Position numbers and translations under genes: made by a program. Under the pieces are notes generated by a model. The model had not been told where the DNA came from. It searched no databases and was given only the letters and a program-made list of their open reading frames with translations. From an uncultured Coriobacteriaceae bacterium (GTDB lineage: Bacteria > Actinomycetota > Coriobacteriia > Coriobacteriales > Atopobiaceae), in assembly GCA_902791035.1 (NCBI GenBank), contig CADAUA010000002.1:62001-126000 (forward strand): a stretch of 64,000 bases of DNA, in the 5' to 3' direction. Positions within the stretch are counted from its first letter, which is position 1, and the number at the start of each line of letters is the position of its first letter. This document shows positions 1 to 12,372 of this stretch, in pieces.

Positions 1-492
1 GCCCTCGATGTGCTGGAGCTTGAGCTCGGGCGAGGGGCAGGGGCCCTCGTAGCGGCCCTGAGCCACGCCACGGTGGCCGTTCACGTCGTAGCCCTTGTAC
101 TTGGTGGCGAGGAGCCTGGAGAGCTTGCGCATCTTCAGGACCTTCTTGAGGAGCTCGAGCTTGCTCTGCTTGAGCGGGGTGCCGTCGGTGTTGCGGAAGG
201 AGCGGCCCATGGCGGGGCCGTCGGCGTGGGTGGTGCCGCCGAACTCCTCGCACTCGTGCACGGCGAAGTAGGTGTCGCAGCCCATGACCGCGCCCATCTC
301 GATGGTGCGGTGCTCCCACTGGCCCTTCTTGTTCTTGACCTGCATGTAGGGCGAGAAGGCCTTGCCGCCCACGTGGTCGGACTTCTCGTAGACCACGTAG
401 TTGAAGTAGCCCGCCTTCTCCAGGTACATGGCCGCCGACATTCCGGCCGGGCCGCCGCCGACGATGCAGATGCGCTGGTTCCTGTCTGCCAT
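1..492 (-). CDS. FAD/NAD(P)-dependent oxidoreductase, N-terminal part
   Basis: The first 164 residues of a gene that runs off the left edge of the window. Residues 8-18 read CIVGGGPAGMS, the dinucleotide-binding GxGxxG fold of FAD enzymes, followed about 22 residues later by an acidic residue and VGGKAF, typical of the amine-oxidase/phytoene-desaturase-like group. The ATG at 492 is preceded by a purine-rich GGAGAGG. It is divergent from the FHA gene on the other strand. The substrate cannot be told from this part; the catalytic C-terminus lies outside the window. Confidence 0.8.
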   Translation of the reverse strand, partial: MADRNQRICIVGGGPAGMSAAMYLEKAGYFNYVVYEKSDHVGGKAFSPYMQVKNKKGQWEHRTIEMGAVMGCDTYFAVHECEEFGGTTHADGPAMGRSFRNTDGTPLKQSKLELLKKVLKMRKLSRLLATKYKGYDVNGHRGVAQGRYEGPCPSPELKLQHIEG

Positions 493-691
493 GAGGGTCC
501 TCTCCACTCAATGCACTTTGCGCCAATCACAGCTGACGGCAAGGATACACGCTTTGCCACGTTTGTGCAGTATTTGTAGGTCTGATTGGAAGTCGGGCCA
601 CGTGGGTACGACTCGGCCCGCTTCTCGCAACCACCTGATTCGCCTCCACGTGCTAACCTCTACGCATGTCGTCGGCACCGCGGAAGGCATC

Positions 692-1663
692 ATGGACACT
701 CCAAGCTCCATCATGTACTCGGACCTCAAGAACTTCGGGCAGATCTCCAACCACGAGGTCGCGCTCGCTGTCCTGAACCCCGAGGGCAACTATGGAGGAA
801 CGTCCATACGTGCGCGCGCCGCGAGCGACCGCACCTTCCTCTCGCGCGAGGTAGTCCATGCCGCTCCAGGGCAGATCTCCTCCGAGCGCTTCGCAGACCT
901 CACCTTCGCATCGCTCTCGCTCGCGCGTCAGATGGCGCGGAAGCTTGGCGACGACCCACTCGCATGGCAGCGCATGGATACCCACTACGGCGGAGTCGCC
1001 GCACAGGCCATGCGCAAGGTGCTGGAGGACTTCTCACTCGACGGTACCCTCTACGCCAACGCCGCAGAGAAGCTCGTCCAGAGCACACACCTCTCGGACC
1101 AGTCCCGCGCCACGCTCCTCCTCATGCTCTTCGTGTCCACAGGCTGCCTAGGGAACCCCTCCGCAGCGCTGGCCGTGGTGGAGGCCCACATGGCAAGAAG
1201 CGCTGGCACGGGCATCTCCACAACCGAGACCACGGTGGGCGCGGGTTTCGCACATGCCACCGAACCCGTCCCTGCGGATGTGCGGCTGGGCCTCCTACGT
1301 CTGGCGGGCAGCGCCGTGCGCGGCTCCGTGCAGCCGCTCTCCCTGGGACACGATGGCACCGTGGTGGGCGCGCTCGCGGCCGGCCCGGACGGCATAAACA
1401 CCGTGGATTTCGACGTCTCCCGCAACCACCTGCACATATGGCGCGGGGAGGACGGCGAGTGGTATGCGCAGGGGATGGGTTCCACCAACGGTACCGTGCT
1501 TGTTTCCGGCAACACCCACGAGGCGAGCGTCATCGAGCCGCCGCGGGCCAAGCGCGAGCCGGGCCGCAAGTACCCGCCCGTGCGCATATCCAACAGCGAC
1601 GTGCTCTGCTTGGGGTCCACCACGCGCTTTCTCGTGGTGCGCGTCCTCGACGACCAACCATAG
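692..1663 (+). CDS. FHA domain protein
   Basis: A 323-residue protein whose last third is a forkhead-associated domain, a phosphothreonine-binding module: RNHLHIW near residue 243 and STNGT near residue 263 are the conserved FHA motifs. The first 200 residues match nothing I recognise. The ATG at 692 follows GGAAGG; the open frame continues upstream to 428 but that part has no ribosome site and overlaps the divergent neighbour. It lies 65 bp before a Ser/Thr kinase gene in the same direction, so the FHA domain probably reads phosphothreonines made by that kinase (inference). No signal peptide or membrane segment is seen. Confidence 0.8.
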   Translation: MDTPSSIMYSDLKNFGQISNHEVALAVLNPEGNYGGTSIRARAASDRTFLSREVVHAAPGQISSERFADLTFASLSLARQMARKLGDDPLAWQRMDTHYGGVAAQAMRKVLEDFSLDGTLYANAAEKLVQSTHLSDQSRATLLLMLFVSTGCLGNPSAALAVVEAHMARSAGTGISTTETTVGAGFAHATEPVPADVRLGLLRLAGSAVRGSVQPLSLGHDGTVVGALAAGPDGINTVDFDVSRNHLHIWRGEDGEWYAQGMGSTNGTVLVSGNTHEASVIEPPRAKREPGRKYPPVRISNSDVLCLGSTTRFLVVRVLDDQP

Positions 1664-1728
1664 GAACGACCCAGGGCGCACCGGCCTCGCAGCCGGCGGC
1701 GCAGACTAAAGACAGGGGCGAGACAGGG

Positions 1729-3834
1729 ATGACCATGGACGATAAGACCTCTAATGCGGTGGCCACAGACCTTCGCGTGATAGAGTTCCAGCAGTTCGAC
1801 ACCTCCTTCGCCGTACCGCCGAGCGAGGAGGAGCAGGCCCGCCGGCGCTACATGACGCTCATCGCGGCACCCACGCACACCGAGAACCGGCTCTCGCAGA
1901 GCGAGGTTCTGCGCGTGGGCAACACGGAGGGCGAGTACTTTGCCCTCAAGCGGCTGCGGCCCCTCCCCACCGACGTCGATCCCACGTCGCGGCGCGGCCG
2001 GGAGGCGGCGCTCTTCGAGGAGTACCGAAACCAGCTGGCCGTCTCGCACCTGCAGGGATTCGCGCAGGTGTTTGGCTATGGCGTCACGCGCGAGGGCGAG
2101 CCCGCCATCCTCATGGAATGGGTGGACGGCCTCACGCTGCACGACGCGCTCGAGCGCCACTCGCTACCCCTCGCCGCGGACAGTCGGGGGGTGGATGGCG
2201 TGGTCGTGGCCGCCCTGGCCCTCTCGGTCCTGCAGACACTCGTGTCCACCACCTACCTCGACGGCACCTTCGCCCATCGCGACATCTCGCCCAGGAACAT
2301 CATGCTCAGGTGTGCGGGAGAGCCTCCCTCGAACGGCTCCCTAGGCCGGGAGGTCCCCATCGACGCCTGTCTCATCGACCTTGGCAGCGCCATCTACATG
2401 CGCCGCGACGAGGCCACCTTCACGATGACGATGGACGTGTGGCGCAACGCCACGCCCGAGTACGCACCGCCAGAGATGCTGGCCCTGAGCGACCGCAGTT
2501 ACCTCGAGGCCAGGCGATCTCCCGCCATAGACATCTATGCCCTCTGCAGCGTGCTCTACGAGGTCTACAGCGGCCACACCCCGTATGAGGTTGCGGCGCA
2601 CCCCGACCAGAGCCCCCTCGAGCTCAAGACCGCGGCTGCCCCGCACCCGCTGGCCGCCCACGACGAGAGGGACCAGCCACTCATACAGGCCATCATGGAA
2701 GGCCTGGCCATGGAGCAAGCCAAGCGGCCCAGCGCCGCGGCGCTCCTCAGGCGCGTCGGGGACTGGTACCAGGACGTGACCGGACTGGCTCCGTCCCAGG
2801 CGGTCGTACCCTCCTTCGCGCCCGCAAGGGGCACTCACCTCACCAAGGCGGCAAGCACGAGCACCCTGACGGAATCCCAGACCACGCCAGACGCTGTCGA
2901 GAAGGTCCAGCAGGCCCAGGCAACAGCCCCACAACCGCGCCGTCGCAACGTCTCGCGGCGAGGGCTCGTCATCGGCACCGCCTGCGTGGCCGCCGCTGCG
3001 ATCTTTGGGGGCCTCAACCTCACGCCACAGGGCCGCGCCCTTCTCTTTGGTCAGAAATCCTGGCAGGAGCTGGCGGACCTGGCCGCACGGCTGTCGGCAG
3101 CCGGGAGCCGCGACGACGCCCTGTCCCTTGCCGTACAGGCGGGAATCGCAAGCGAGGACGGCAGCATGGTTGACAACCTGGTCAAGTCGCTGACTTTGTC
3201 CGACGGCACGGAGGCCCGTGTACAGCTGGTGGACTTCTGCCACGACGACCGTGTCGACGGCGGTGGCAAGGCGGGTCTCACCTTCGCCTTCTTGGATCCC
3301 CTGGCACCACGCGCCATGGCGGACACCCCGATGGTCTCGGGCGGCTGGGAGCAGTGCGACATGCGCGCCTGGCTCAACGGTGACTTCATGGCACAGCTGC
3401 CTGCCGAAGTCTCGGACGCCATCGTGCCCGTGACCAAGCTCACAAACAACACAGGTGCCACGCGCACGCCGGAGGCCGTCACGACCACCGAGGACTCCGT
3501 CTTTCTCTTCTCCATCTTCGAGCTGGGCGGGATGCGCGTGGGCTTCACTGCGGACTTCACCTACCTGGGCGACATCCTCAACATCGAAGGAACGCAGTAC
3601 CGCCTGTGGGCCGACAAGCTGGTCTCCTCCAACCGGGAGAACCCCACCATGCAGCGCACCTGGCAGGGGCAGCCCTGCTACTGGTGGAACCGCACGCCCA
3701 GCCCGGACTGCTCGGAGGACAACGGACAGACCTGGTTCAACCGCGTGGGACCCGACGGCGACGTCTTCCACTATGCCTGCGATGCCACAGGCGACGAGAA
3801 CGTGACCACGATCCTCCCGGGATTCTGCCTTTAG
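1729..3834 (+). CDS. membrane Ser/Thr protein kinase with DUF6273-like outer domain
   Basis: A 701-residue protein. The kinase domain has the ATP-anchoring lysine in FALKRL (about residue 74), the catalytic loop HRDISPRN (about 183-190), a DLG in place of DFG (about 217) and YAPPE (about 245). A Ser/Thr/Gln-rich linker leads to a single membrane helix at about 410-430 preceded by RRRNVSRR, so the C-terminal 270 residues should lie outside the cell. That part contains WEQCDMRAWLNGDF and a Cys/Trp-rich end like DUF6273, a lectin/sulfatase-modifying-like domain seen in surface proteins. This replaces the PASTA repeats of PknB. Start ATG 1729; an in-frame ATG at 1735 is possible. Likely co-transcribed with the FHA gene. 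Confidence 0.85.
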   Translation: MTMDDKTSNAVATDLRVIEFQQFDTSFAVPPSEEEQARRRYMTLIAAPTHTENRLSQSEVLRVGNTEGEYFALKRLRPLPTDVDPTSRRGREAALFEEYRNQLAVSHLQGFAQVFGYGVTREGEPAILMEWVDGLTLHDALERHSLPLAADSRGVDGVVVAALALSVLQTLVSTTYLDGTFAHRDISPRNIMLRCAGEPPSNGSLGREVPIDACLIDLGSAIYMRRDEATFTMTMDVWRNATPEYAPPEMLALSDRSYLEARRSPAIDIYALCSVLYEVYSGHTPYEVAAHPDQSPLELKTAAAPHPLAAHDERDQPLIQAIMEGLAMEQAKRPSAAALLRRVGDWYQDVTGLAPSQAVVPSFAPARGTHLTKAASTSTLTESQTTPDAVEKVQQAQATAPQPRRRNVSRRGLVIGTACVAAAAIFGGLNLTPQGRALLFGQKSWQELADLAARLSAAGSRDDALSLAVQAGIASEDGSMVDNLVKSLTLSDGTEARVQLVDFCHDDRVDGGGKAGLTFAFLDPLAPRAMADTPMVSGGWEQCDMRAWLNGDFMAQLPAEVSDAIVPVTKLTNNTGATRTPEAVTTTEDSVFLFSIFELGGMRVGFTADFTYLGDILNIEGTQYRLWADKLVSSNRENPTMQRTWQGQPCYWWNRTPSPDCSEDNGQTWFNRVGPDGDVFHYACDATGDENVTTILPGFCL

Positions 3835-3894
3835 GAGAAGGCCGGCCTTATCGCCCGCGCGGAGCGCTGGCACCGGAGTGATGCCAGGGGTGAC

Positions 3895-3963
3895 CCCGTG
3901 GTTGCCCGGCGTCAGGCGCCCGGGGGTGGCCCGTGGTTGCCCGGCGCCGGCGCCTGGGGATGG
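3895..3963. repeat. two tandem copies of a 34-35 bp GC-rich unit
   Basis: Two near-identical units starting CCCGTGGTTGCCCGGCG (3895-3929 and 3930-3963) fill the gap between the convergent kinase and GH3 genes. Each carries a GGCGCC core able to pair, so the array may serve as a two-way terminator. No T-run follows. Confidence 0.6.
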
Positions 3964-3981
3964 CCCGTGCTCTAGGTTGCG

Positions 3982-5229
3982 TCAGAGAAGGCCGAGGGCC
4001 TGCTTGAGGGCCAGGACCCGCCGCACGCTCTGGTCCAGCCGGTCCTCCGTGAGGGTTCCCGCTGCCACGGCGTCGAGGATCCCCTGGTAGGCTTCGGCCA
4101 AGTCCTGGGGTTTGAGGATCACGTCGCCACCGGCGGCCAAGAAGGCCACGGCCGCCTGTGCGGAGGTGAAGCCCTGCCCGATGGCAGCCATGGACATGGC
4201 ATCGGAGATCACAACGCCCTCGAAGCCCAAATCCTGGCGCAGGATCCCATCTATGGCCTCGGGCGAGAGGGTTGCCGGAAGGTCTTTGCCCGTGGCCTTG
4301 GGGGTGGAGATGTGGCCCACCATGACCATGGGCACCCCGGCCTCGATGGCTGCCCGGAATGGCAGGAACTCACACGCGTCCATCTGTTCCCGGGTGCGAG
4401 TGGTCACCGCCATGCCGACATGCGAGTCCGCCTCCGTGTCGCCGTGGCCTGGAAAGTGCTTGACACAGCAGGCCACGCCCGTAGGCAGGAAGCCCTCGAC
4501 CTCTGCCTTGACCATGGACGCCACGAGCTCGGGGTCGCTGCCGAAGGAACGAGAGCCAATGACGGTGTTGCCTGGATTGGTGAGGACATCTGCCACCGGG
4601 GCAAAGTCGACGGTAAACCCGATGTCGTGCAGATAGGTACCGATGGTCTGACCGACCTCTCGCGCCTGGGAGACGTCGCCTGTGGCGCCGACCTTTGCCA
4701 TCGAGGGGAAGTCCGGTACGCCAAAGAGGGCTGAGTTGGCGATGCGTGCCACCAGAGGGCCGCCTTCCTCGTCGATGCACACAAGAGGCGCGACCCTGGC
4801 ACCCGCGGCGACCGTAGCCGACTTGAGGTCCGCCAGGAGCCTGAGGGTCTGGTTCTTCCCCACGATGTTCGCCCCAAAGAGGCAGAAGCCACCCACGGGA
4901 TAGGTGAGAAGAGCCTGCTCGAGGTCCTTGCCCACCGTCACCACTCCGTTGACACCGTACGAGTCGCTGGCGGAAGCCTCCGCGTCCACGGCTCCCAGAA
5001 GCCCCTCGGGGGTCGTGACCAGGAGCTGGGCGACCTTCTGCTCCAGGGTCATGGAGGCAAGGGCGACCTCTGCGGGGTCGGGAGCGGGTGCCTCCACGAC
5101 CGGCGCGGCCGCGGCGGGTTCCTGGGTCGCCTGGTCATCGGTACCGCAGGAAGCCACTGCTGCCAAGGTGAGCAGGCCACCCGCCGCACCCAGCGCCGAT
5201 CTCACGAACGTCCTTCTCGAGCAGCCCAT
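3982..5229 (-). CDS. nagZ: GH3 beta-N-acetylhexosaminidase lipoprotein (NagZ-like)
   Basis: A 415-residue glycoside hydrolase family 3 enzyme that removes beta-linked N-acetylglucosamine, in Gram-positive bacteria usually from cell-wall fragments outside the membrane. The N-terminus has a twin-arginine motif SRRTFVR (residues 4-10), a hydrophobic stretch and a lipobox AVASC with Cys28, so it is probably a Tat-exported lipoprotein. Family signatures are KHFPGHGD (about 254-261), where the His-Asp pair acts as general acid/base in NagZ enzymes, and VISDAMSM near 341, with Asp as the nucleophile. The linker after Cys28 is rich in Ala and Pro. It stands alone, convergent with the kinase gene. Confidence 0.9.
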   Translation of the reverse strand: MGCSRRTFVRSALGAAGGLLTLAAVASCGTDDQATQEPAAAAPVVEAPAPDPAEVALASMTLEQKVAQLLVTTPEGLLGAVDAEASASDSYGVNGVVTVGKDLEQALLTYPVGGFCLFGANIVGKNQTLRLLADLKSATVAAGARVAPLVCIDEEGGPLVARIANSALFGVPDFPSMAKVGATGDVSQAREVGQTIGTYLHDIGFTVDFAPVADVLTNPGNTVIGSRSFGSDPELVASMVKAEVEGFLPTGVACCVKHFPGHGDTEADSHVGMAVTTRTREQMDACEFLPFRAAIEAGVPMVMVGHISTPKATGKDLPATLSPEAIDGILRQDLGFEGVVISDAMSMAAIGQGFTSAQAAVAFLAAGGDVILKPQDLAEAYQGILDAVAAGTLTEDRLDQSVRRVLALKQALGLL

Positions 5230-5421
5230 GTTTCTCTCCCGTCTGCCACCGGCGCACCAAGCCCTCTTACACCCGCACCATCGCCATCCACATCATCGCA
5301 GAGCGCCGCACTCCGGGGTGCAAAACCCTGGGTCAGGACCCAAGAACCGACGCAGACAAGCCAATTCCTTCGCTCGTAGCGGATGGTTCTATGCCTATCA
5401 TGCACGTACTTATCACTTATA

Positions 5422-5450
5422 TAGATAGAACGAATTGTTGTGTGTGACAA
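5422..5450 (-). promoter_or_regulatory. candidate promoter of the GH3 gene
   Basis: On the minus strand TTGTCA (5445-5450) and TATCTA (5422-5427) are separated by 17 bp, about 190 bp before the GH3 start codon. The surrounding DNA is AT-rich. Confidence 0.4.
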
Positions 5451-5487
5451 CACAACGGCGGGAGCCCATACGACGCATTTGCCGACA

Positions 5488-5517
5488 CACCTGCAAGTGA
5501 CATGTCACCTACAGGTG
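5488..5517. promoter_or_regulatory. imperfect 30-bp palindrome, copy 1
   Basis: CACCTGCAAGTGACA followed by TGTCACCTACAGGTG; two mismatches from perfect symmetry. It shares its left half and centre with the perfect palindrome 102 bp to the right. It lies about 40 bp upstream of the candidate GH3 promoter. The core GTGACATGTCAC looks like a dimeric regulator site. Confidence 0.6.
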
Positions 5518-5589
5518 CCTGGCTATTGGTTGCAGTTCATATAATTGCAGGTAGATGGGGTGGGGATTTCTTGGCCTGTCGTCGCCAGC

Positions 5590-5619
5590 CACCTGCAAGT
5601 GACATGTCACTTGCAGGTG
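5590..5619. promoter_or_regulatory. perfect 30-bp palindrome, copy 2
   Basis: CACCTGCAAGTGACA joined directly to its exact reverse complement with no loop. The absence of a loop favours a protein-binding operator over an RNA hairpin. The rest of the 472-bp gap from 5230 to 5701 holds no gene. Confidence 0.7.
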
Positions 5620-5701
5620 GACAGGTGCGTACCTGCTGTTACTCGCATCGAGAATACAATGGCCCCTCACCCGTATCCGCAGGTGAAGGGCCAACTTCTT
5701 T

Positions 5702-5777
5702 TGGTGGAGACAATGGGGTTCGAACCCACGACCTCAGGCTTGCAAAGCCCGCGCTCTCCCAGCTGAGCTATGTCCCC
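5702..5777 (-). tRNA. tRNA-Ala (TGC)
   Basis: A 76-nt cloverleaf with CCA encoded: acceptor GGGGACA pairing with TGTCTCC, D-arm AGCTCAGCTGGGAGAGC, anticodon loop CTTTGCAAG with TGC, and T-arm GGTTCGAACC. It follows tRNA-Ile in the same transcript. Confidence 0.97.
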
Positions 5778-5838
5778 TCATAGTAATAATCGCCCCAGCG
5801 GCGACTCGGCTAACGCTGGGGCGACTATTGACGAAAGG

Positions 5839-5915
5839 TGGTGGGCCTGACAAGGTTCGAACTTGTGACCTCCCGGTTATCAGCCGGACGCTCTGACCAA
5901 CTGAGCTACAGGCCC
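5839..5915 (-). tRNA. tRNA-Ile (GAT)
   Basis: A 77-nt cloverleaf with CCA encoded: acceptor GGGCCTG, anticodon loop containing GAT, T-arm AGTTCGAACCT. This Ile(GAT)-Ala(TGC) pair is usually found inside the rRNA operon spacer; here no rRNA is near. Confidence 0.97.
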
Positions 5916-5928
5916 AACGCAAGAAGTG

Positions 5929-5957
5929 ATACTACGCCAGCCCCCTACCCCGGTCAA
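5929..5957 (-). promoter_or_regulatory. promoter of the tRNA-Ile/tRNA-Ala pair
   Basis: On the minus strand TTGACC (5952-5957) and TAGTAT (5929-5934) are 17 bp apart, and the -10 box ends 13 bp before the tRNA-Ile gene. Spacing and sequence fit a vegetative promoter. Confidence 0.75.
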
Positions 5958-6073
5958 GCCCCAATTTGAAAAACTTTTCCGCGGCGCGCCAGGCGGCCAC
6001 GAGCGAAGACAAGACCAATACCGCCGAACCCACGACCTCGGGCGAGGGTGCCAGGCCTCAGGGGTGACAAACG

Positions 6074-6143
6074 GACCCCGCGTGACACGAGCTCCGACCC
6101 CGCGTGACACGAGCTCCGACCCCGTGTCACGCACCGTGTCACG
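6074..6143. repeat. tandem GACCCCGCGTGACACGAGCTCC repeats with hairpin
   Basis: A 22-bp unit occurs at 6074-6095 and 6096-6117, and a variant follows to 6143. The pair GTGACACG and CGTGTCAC forms an 8-bp stem at 6104-6130, just after the stop of the DUF151 gene. The same family occurs in the other orientation at 48170-48247. Confidence 0.75.
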
Positions 6144-6144
6144 C

Positions 6145-6669
6145 CTACTTGCCGCTGGGCGAGTTGAAGTCCTCCGGCGAGAGTCCCTCCACGAACTCGT
6201 GGAAGCTCTTCATCTCACTCTCGCGTTCCTTGCGGGCAACCGTGTCGAAGTCGGGCATGGCGGCCGTGTCCACGACCTCCTGCTCGGCAAAGATGGGCAC
6301 GCCAGCGCGTACCGCCAGCGCCAGGGCATCGGAGGGCCGCGCGTCCACCGTGGCCTTGGTCCCGTCGGCCTTGGAGAGCTCGAGCCGGGCGAAGAAGGTC
6401 GTCCCCTCCACGTTGCAGATGTCCACGGAGTCGAGCTTGGCGCCGAGCGCGGCGATCGTGGAGGCCAGGAGGTCGTGCGTCATGGGCCGCGAGCCGCGCC
6501 GCGGACGCGCAGCCACGCTGATGGCCGCGGCCTCGATGTGGCCTATGCGGATGGGCACCTCCTTGGCGTGGTCGCGGCCCAGGTAGTCCACCGGCACGAG
6601 CACCACCAGCGACGTGAGCTTGTCCCCGCCAAGAACGACCGACTTTATCTCCATCCTGCGACGCGGCAC
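6145..6669 (-). CDS. bifunctional nuclease family protein (DUF151)
   Basis: About 174 residues of the DUF151/bifunctional nuclease family: MEIKSVVLGG at the start, PVDYLGRDHAKEVPIRIG, then GTTFFARL, and DARPSDALALAVR, the hallmark of the family. Members elsewhere have DNase and RNase activity in vitro; the cellular role is unclear. I place the start at GTG 6669 because GGAAGGGAG lies 7 bp upstream; an ATG at 6654 has no such site, and the longer frame to 6726 is unsupported. It is the last gene of the minus-strand run after gyrA. Confidence 0.85.
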   Translation of the reverse strand: MPRRRMEIKSVVLGGDKLTSLVVLVPVDYLGRDHAKEVPIRIGHIEAAAISVAARPRRGSRPMTHDLLASTIAALGAKLDSVDICNVEGTTFFARLELSKADGTKATVDARPSDALALAVRAGVPIFAEQEVVDTAAMPDFDTVARKERESEMKSFHEFVEGLSPEDFNSPSGK

Positions 6670-6804
6670 GCGGCGTCTCCCTTCCTCGTTTGGTCTGCCT
6701 ATGGTACCCATAGCGAGCCCGCGCATTCGTCACAAGGGCATTAAATCCACGAGCAACGAAAAGCACGAAAAGGACCCACCCTCGCGGGCAGGCCCCTTCC
6801 CTCC

Positions 6805-6833
6805 GTGTCAAAGGTGTAAGGCACCTTTGACAC
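6805..6833. terminator. hairpin downstream of gyrA
   Basis: GTGTCAAAGGTG and CACCTTTGACAC form a perfect 12-bp stem with a 5-nt loop, 20 bp after the gyrA stop codon. There is no T-run, so it may block exonucleases as much as end transcription. Confidence 0.6.
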
Positions 6834-6852
6834 GGGCACCATTGGCACGCAG

Positions 6853-9651
<2,799 letters not shown>

Positions 9652-9666
9652 TTATCTACCTTTCCT

Positions 9667-9738
9667 GTCACAGAAGTGTCAGACACTTCTGTGACGTTGC
9701 ATCGTTTATGTCACAGAAGTGTCTGACACTTCTGTGAC
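9667..9738. repeat. twin 29-bp palindromes between gyrB and gyrA
   Basis: Two perfect palindromes at 9667-9695 and 9710-9738, each GTCACAGAAGTGTC plus its reverse complement around one central base (A in one, T in the other), separated by 14 bp. They begin 6 bp after the gyrB stop. As RNA they would form two very stable hairpins before gyrA. Confidence 0.8.
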
Positions 9739-9744
9739 AGGCGG

Positions 9745-11727
<1,983 letters not shown>

Positions 11728-11770
11728 CTATGACAAGGGCATATGCCCCAAGCCAAAAGCCAAAGAGGCA

Positions 11771-11779
11771 TGTAGAAAA
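11771..11779 (-). promoter_or_regulatory. DnaA-box-like TTTTCTACA upstream of gyrB
   Basis: One copy of the box pattern found in the origin region, placed about 80 bp before gyrB. A single 9-mer could be chance. Confidence 0.3.
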
Positions 11780-11806
11780 ACCAGACTTCTGTCTGTAAGC
11801 CAACAC

Positions 11807-11824
11807 GGCGCCGTTTGCGGCGCC
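11807..11824 (-). terminator. hairpin between dciA and gyrB
   Basis: GGCGCCG, a CAAA loop and CGGCGCC form a 7-bp GC stem 12 bp after the dciA stop. Only a weak T-run follows. Confidence 0.5.
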
Positions 11825-11835
11825 AAAACGCAAAA

Positions 11836-12372
11836 CTAGCCCTTTTGTGCCTTCTGGCGGCGGAATGAGGCAACAATCGCCTCGTGGACGGCCGACCTCA
11901 GGGCCTCCGGCACCTGGGCCGCCAGGCGCTCGCACTCGGCCAGCTCCTCGGCCGTGAGGTCCGGCAGGGGTGCAGGGGCGTTCTCCGCGGGCTTGGCCTT
12001 GCGGGCGGGGTAGCGGCTCACGAGGAACTCGATGTCCGAGTAGTGCCTGCCGGCCAGGTCCAGACGGGCCAGGTAGGTCTCGCGGTTGGCGCGAAAGTCC
12101 ACGGACCGGGCCTTGGAGTCCACGTAGACGCAGATCACGGGGGCCAGCCCACGGCGGCGGGCCGGGCGCACGAAGACCCCGGTGGTGTGGGCATGCTCGA
12201 TGTCCCCGTTCGCGGACCACCAGGCCACGCTGGCCGCTCGGTTCTCGCTCACGTTGCCCGCGGCCTCCTGGTCGCGGAGGTAGGCGGAGAGAAGGCCGCC
12301 CACGGAGCTCTGGCCGCCGCGGCCCAGGCCGTCCGAAGCCCCACCCGCGGCACCACCCACGCTACTAGCCAT
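11836..12372 (-). CDS. dciA: DUF721/DciA-like protein
   Basis: A 178-residue protein in the place always taken by the DUF721 gene in actinobacteria, between recF and gyrB. DciA proteins bind the replicative helicase DnaB and load it at the origin in bacteria without DnaC. The part around WWSANGDIEHAHTTGVFVR and VDFRANRETYLARLD resembles the domain; the alanine-rich C-terminus is poorly conserved. Its ATG overlaps the recF stop by 8 bases, so the two are translationally coupled. The assignment rests partly on position. Confidence 0.7.
   Translation of the reverse strand: MASSVGGAAGGASDGLGRGGQSSVGGLLSAYLRDQEAAGNVSENRAASVAWWSANGDIEHAHTTGVFVRPARRRGLAPVICVYVDSKARSVDFRANRETYLARLDLAGRHYSDIEFLVSRYPARKAKPAENAPAPLPDLTAEELAECERLAAQVPEALRSAVHEAIVASFRRQKAQKG

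Noticed and set aside
428-691. Upstream extension of the FHA protein
   Set aside because: It overlaps the divergent oxidoreductase gene, lacks a ribosome site and reads as low-quality protein text.
5502-5783. A 93-codon frame between the GH3 gene and the tRNA pair
   Set aside because: It runs into tRNA-Ala and has no ribosome site.
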